From assembly GCA_030650265.1 (NCBI GenBank), contig JAUSEJ010000490.1, positions 1 through 14,113 of the forward strand: a stretch of DNA of 14,113 bases. The letters run 5' to 3'. The notes below the pieces were generated by a model. That model was given only the letters and a program-made list of their open reading frames with translations. It was not told where the DNA came from and did not search any database. The stretch's first letter is position 1. Every line of letters starts with the position of its first letter. The position numbers and the translations under genes were made by a program. This DNA is from Dehalococcoidia bacterium (GTDB lineage Bacteria; Chloroflexota; Dehalococcoidia; JACPQF01). Of this stretch, positions 13,968 to 14,113 are shown one piece after another.

Positions 13968-13988
13968 GGTTCCTAGCTTCACTTCCAC

Positions 13989-14113
13989 CGTATCTGCCTC
14001 CCACGGTTGTCATAAACGCCTTGTCAATAGGCTGTCGCTGCTCTACCTACAGCAAGCTTTACCGCTTCGCCCCCAGAAGAAAGTCTGAACTGGTACCGGC
14101 CGCATCTACGTAG
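13989..14113. other. Right-edge sequence, probably upstream part of the transposon remnant
   Basis: Contains CCTCCC (13997-14002), the ribosome binding site for the - strand remnant. No complete gene or second terminal repeat is visible before the window ends. Confidence 0.35.

Larger units (their letters stand above)
13674..13988 (-). pseudogene. Decayed IS66-like transposase remnant (N-terminal coiled coil plus C-terminal tail)
   Basis: Read on the - strand in three frames. Frame A, from GTG at 13988 with GGAGG 8 nt upstream, gives LPLKDEELLSLVRRLPE and then stops within a hairpin. Frame B (ORF 13951-13733) gives VLEARISELEAENAALRTENQALRA, a leucine/glutamate coiled coil like the N-terminus of IS66-family transposases. 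Frame C gives VVDKLLKARRFSTRSSKTPE with its stop inside the terminal repeat (13674-13676). The pieces fit one gene broken by a hairpin insertion at 13897-13914 and by loss of the whole central catalytic part. Assignment to IS66 rests on the coiled coil and the GTAA ends and is moderate. A different coiled-coil protein is possible. Confidence 0.5.

Overview
The window looks like one contig piece from a free-living bacterium of moderate-to-high G+C. Chloroflexota is my best guess, at low confidence. It rests on the style of the ArnT/PMT-type glycosyltransferase, the elongation factor G-like GTPase and the membrane-bound glycosidase, not on any marker gene. No rRNA, tRNA or CRISPR array was seen.

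Layout: from 1 to about 10.55 kb six genes run on the + strand. They are the 3' part of a bifunctional NAD(P)HX epimerase/dehydratase gene, a B12-binding-domain radical SAM gene, fabF (TTG start), a small DUF4870-like membrane protein gene, recJ (TTG start) and an EF-G-like translation factor gene closed by a clear hairpin terminator. An ArnT/PMT-type glycosyltransferase gene follows. These are mostly housekeeping genes with their key motifs intact. Promoters can be proposed before the radical SAM gene, the DUF4870-like gene and the EF-G-like gene.

From 10.55 kb to the end the region is accessory and damaged. It holds a 189-bp element bounded by inverted repeats that start GTAA/GTAG, a 5'-truncated family 2 glycosyltransferase fragment that starts exactly at the element edge, a convergent membrane-anchored glycosidase on the - strand, and a decayed transposase remnant next to a third copy of the same terminal repeat. 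Several genes here concern cell-surface or polysaccharide chemistry.

The most interesting theme is not a gene. Palindromic, low-complexity DNA has been absorbed into coding sequence at several places: a 93-nt inverted repeat with G-quadruplex potential in the epimerase domain, a different GGTGGAGGG-type inverted repeat in recJ, a small hairpin flanked by 10-bp direct repeats in the glycosyltransferase, and three copies of a related 18-nt hairpin (GTCCTTCAGTGGAAGGAC) in the transposase remnant, one sitting exactly at a frameshift. The genome may carry more than one family of small hairpin elements that insert in or near genes and, when their length allows, leave the frame open.
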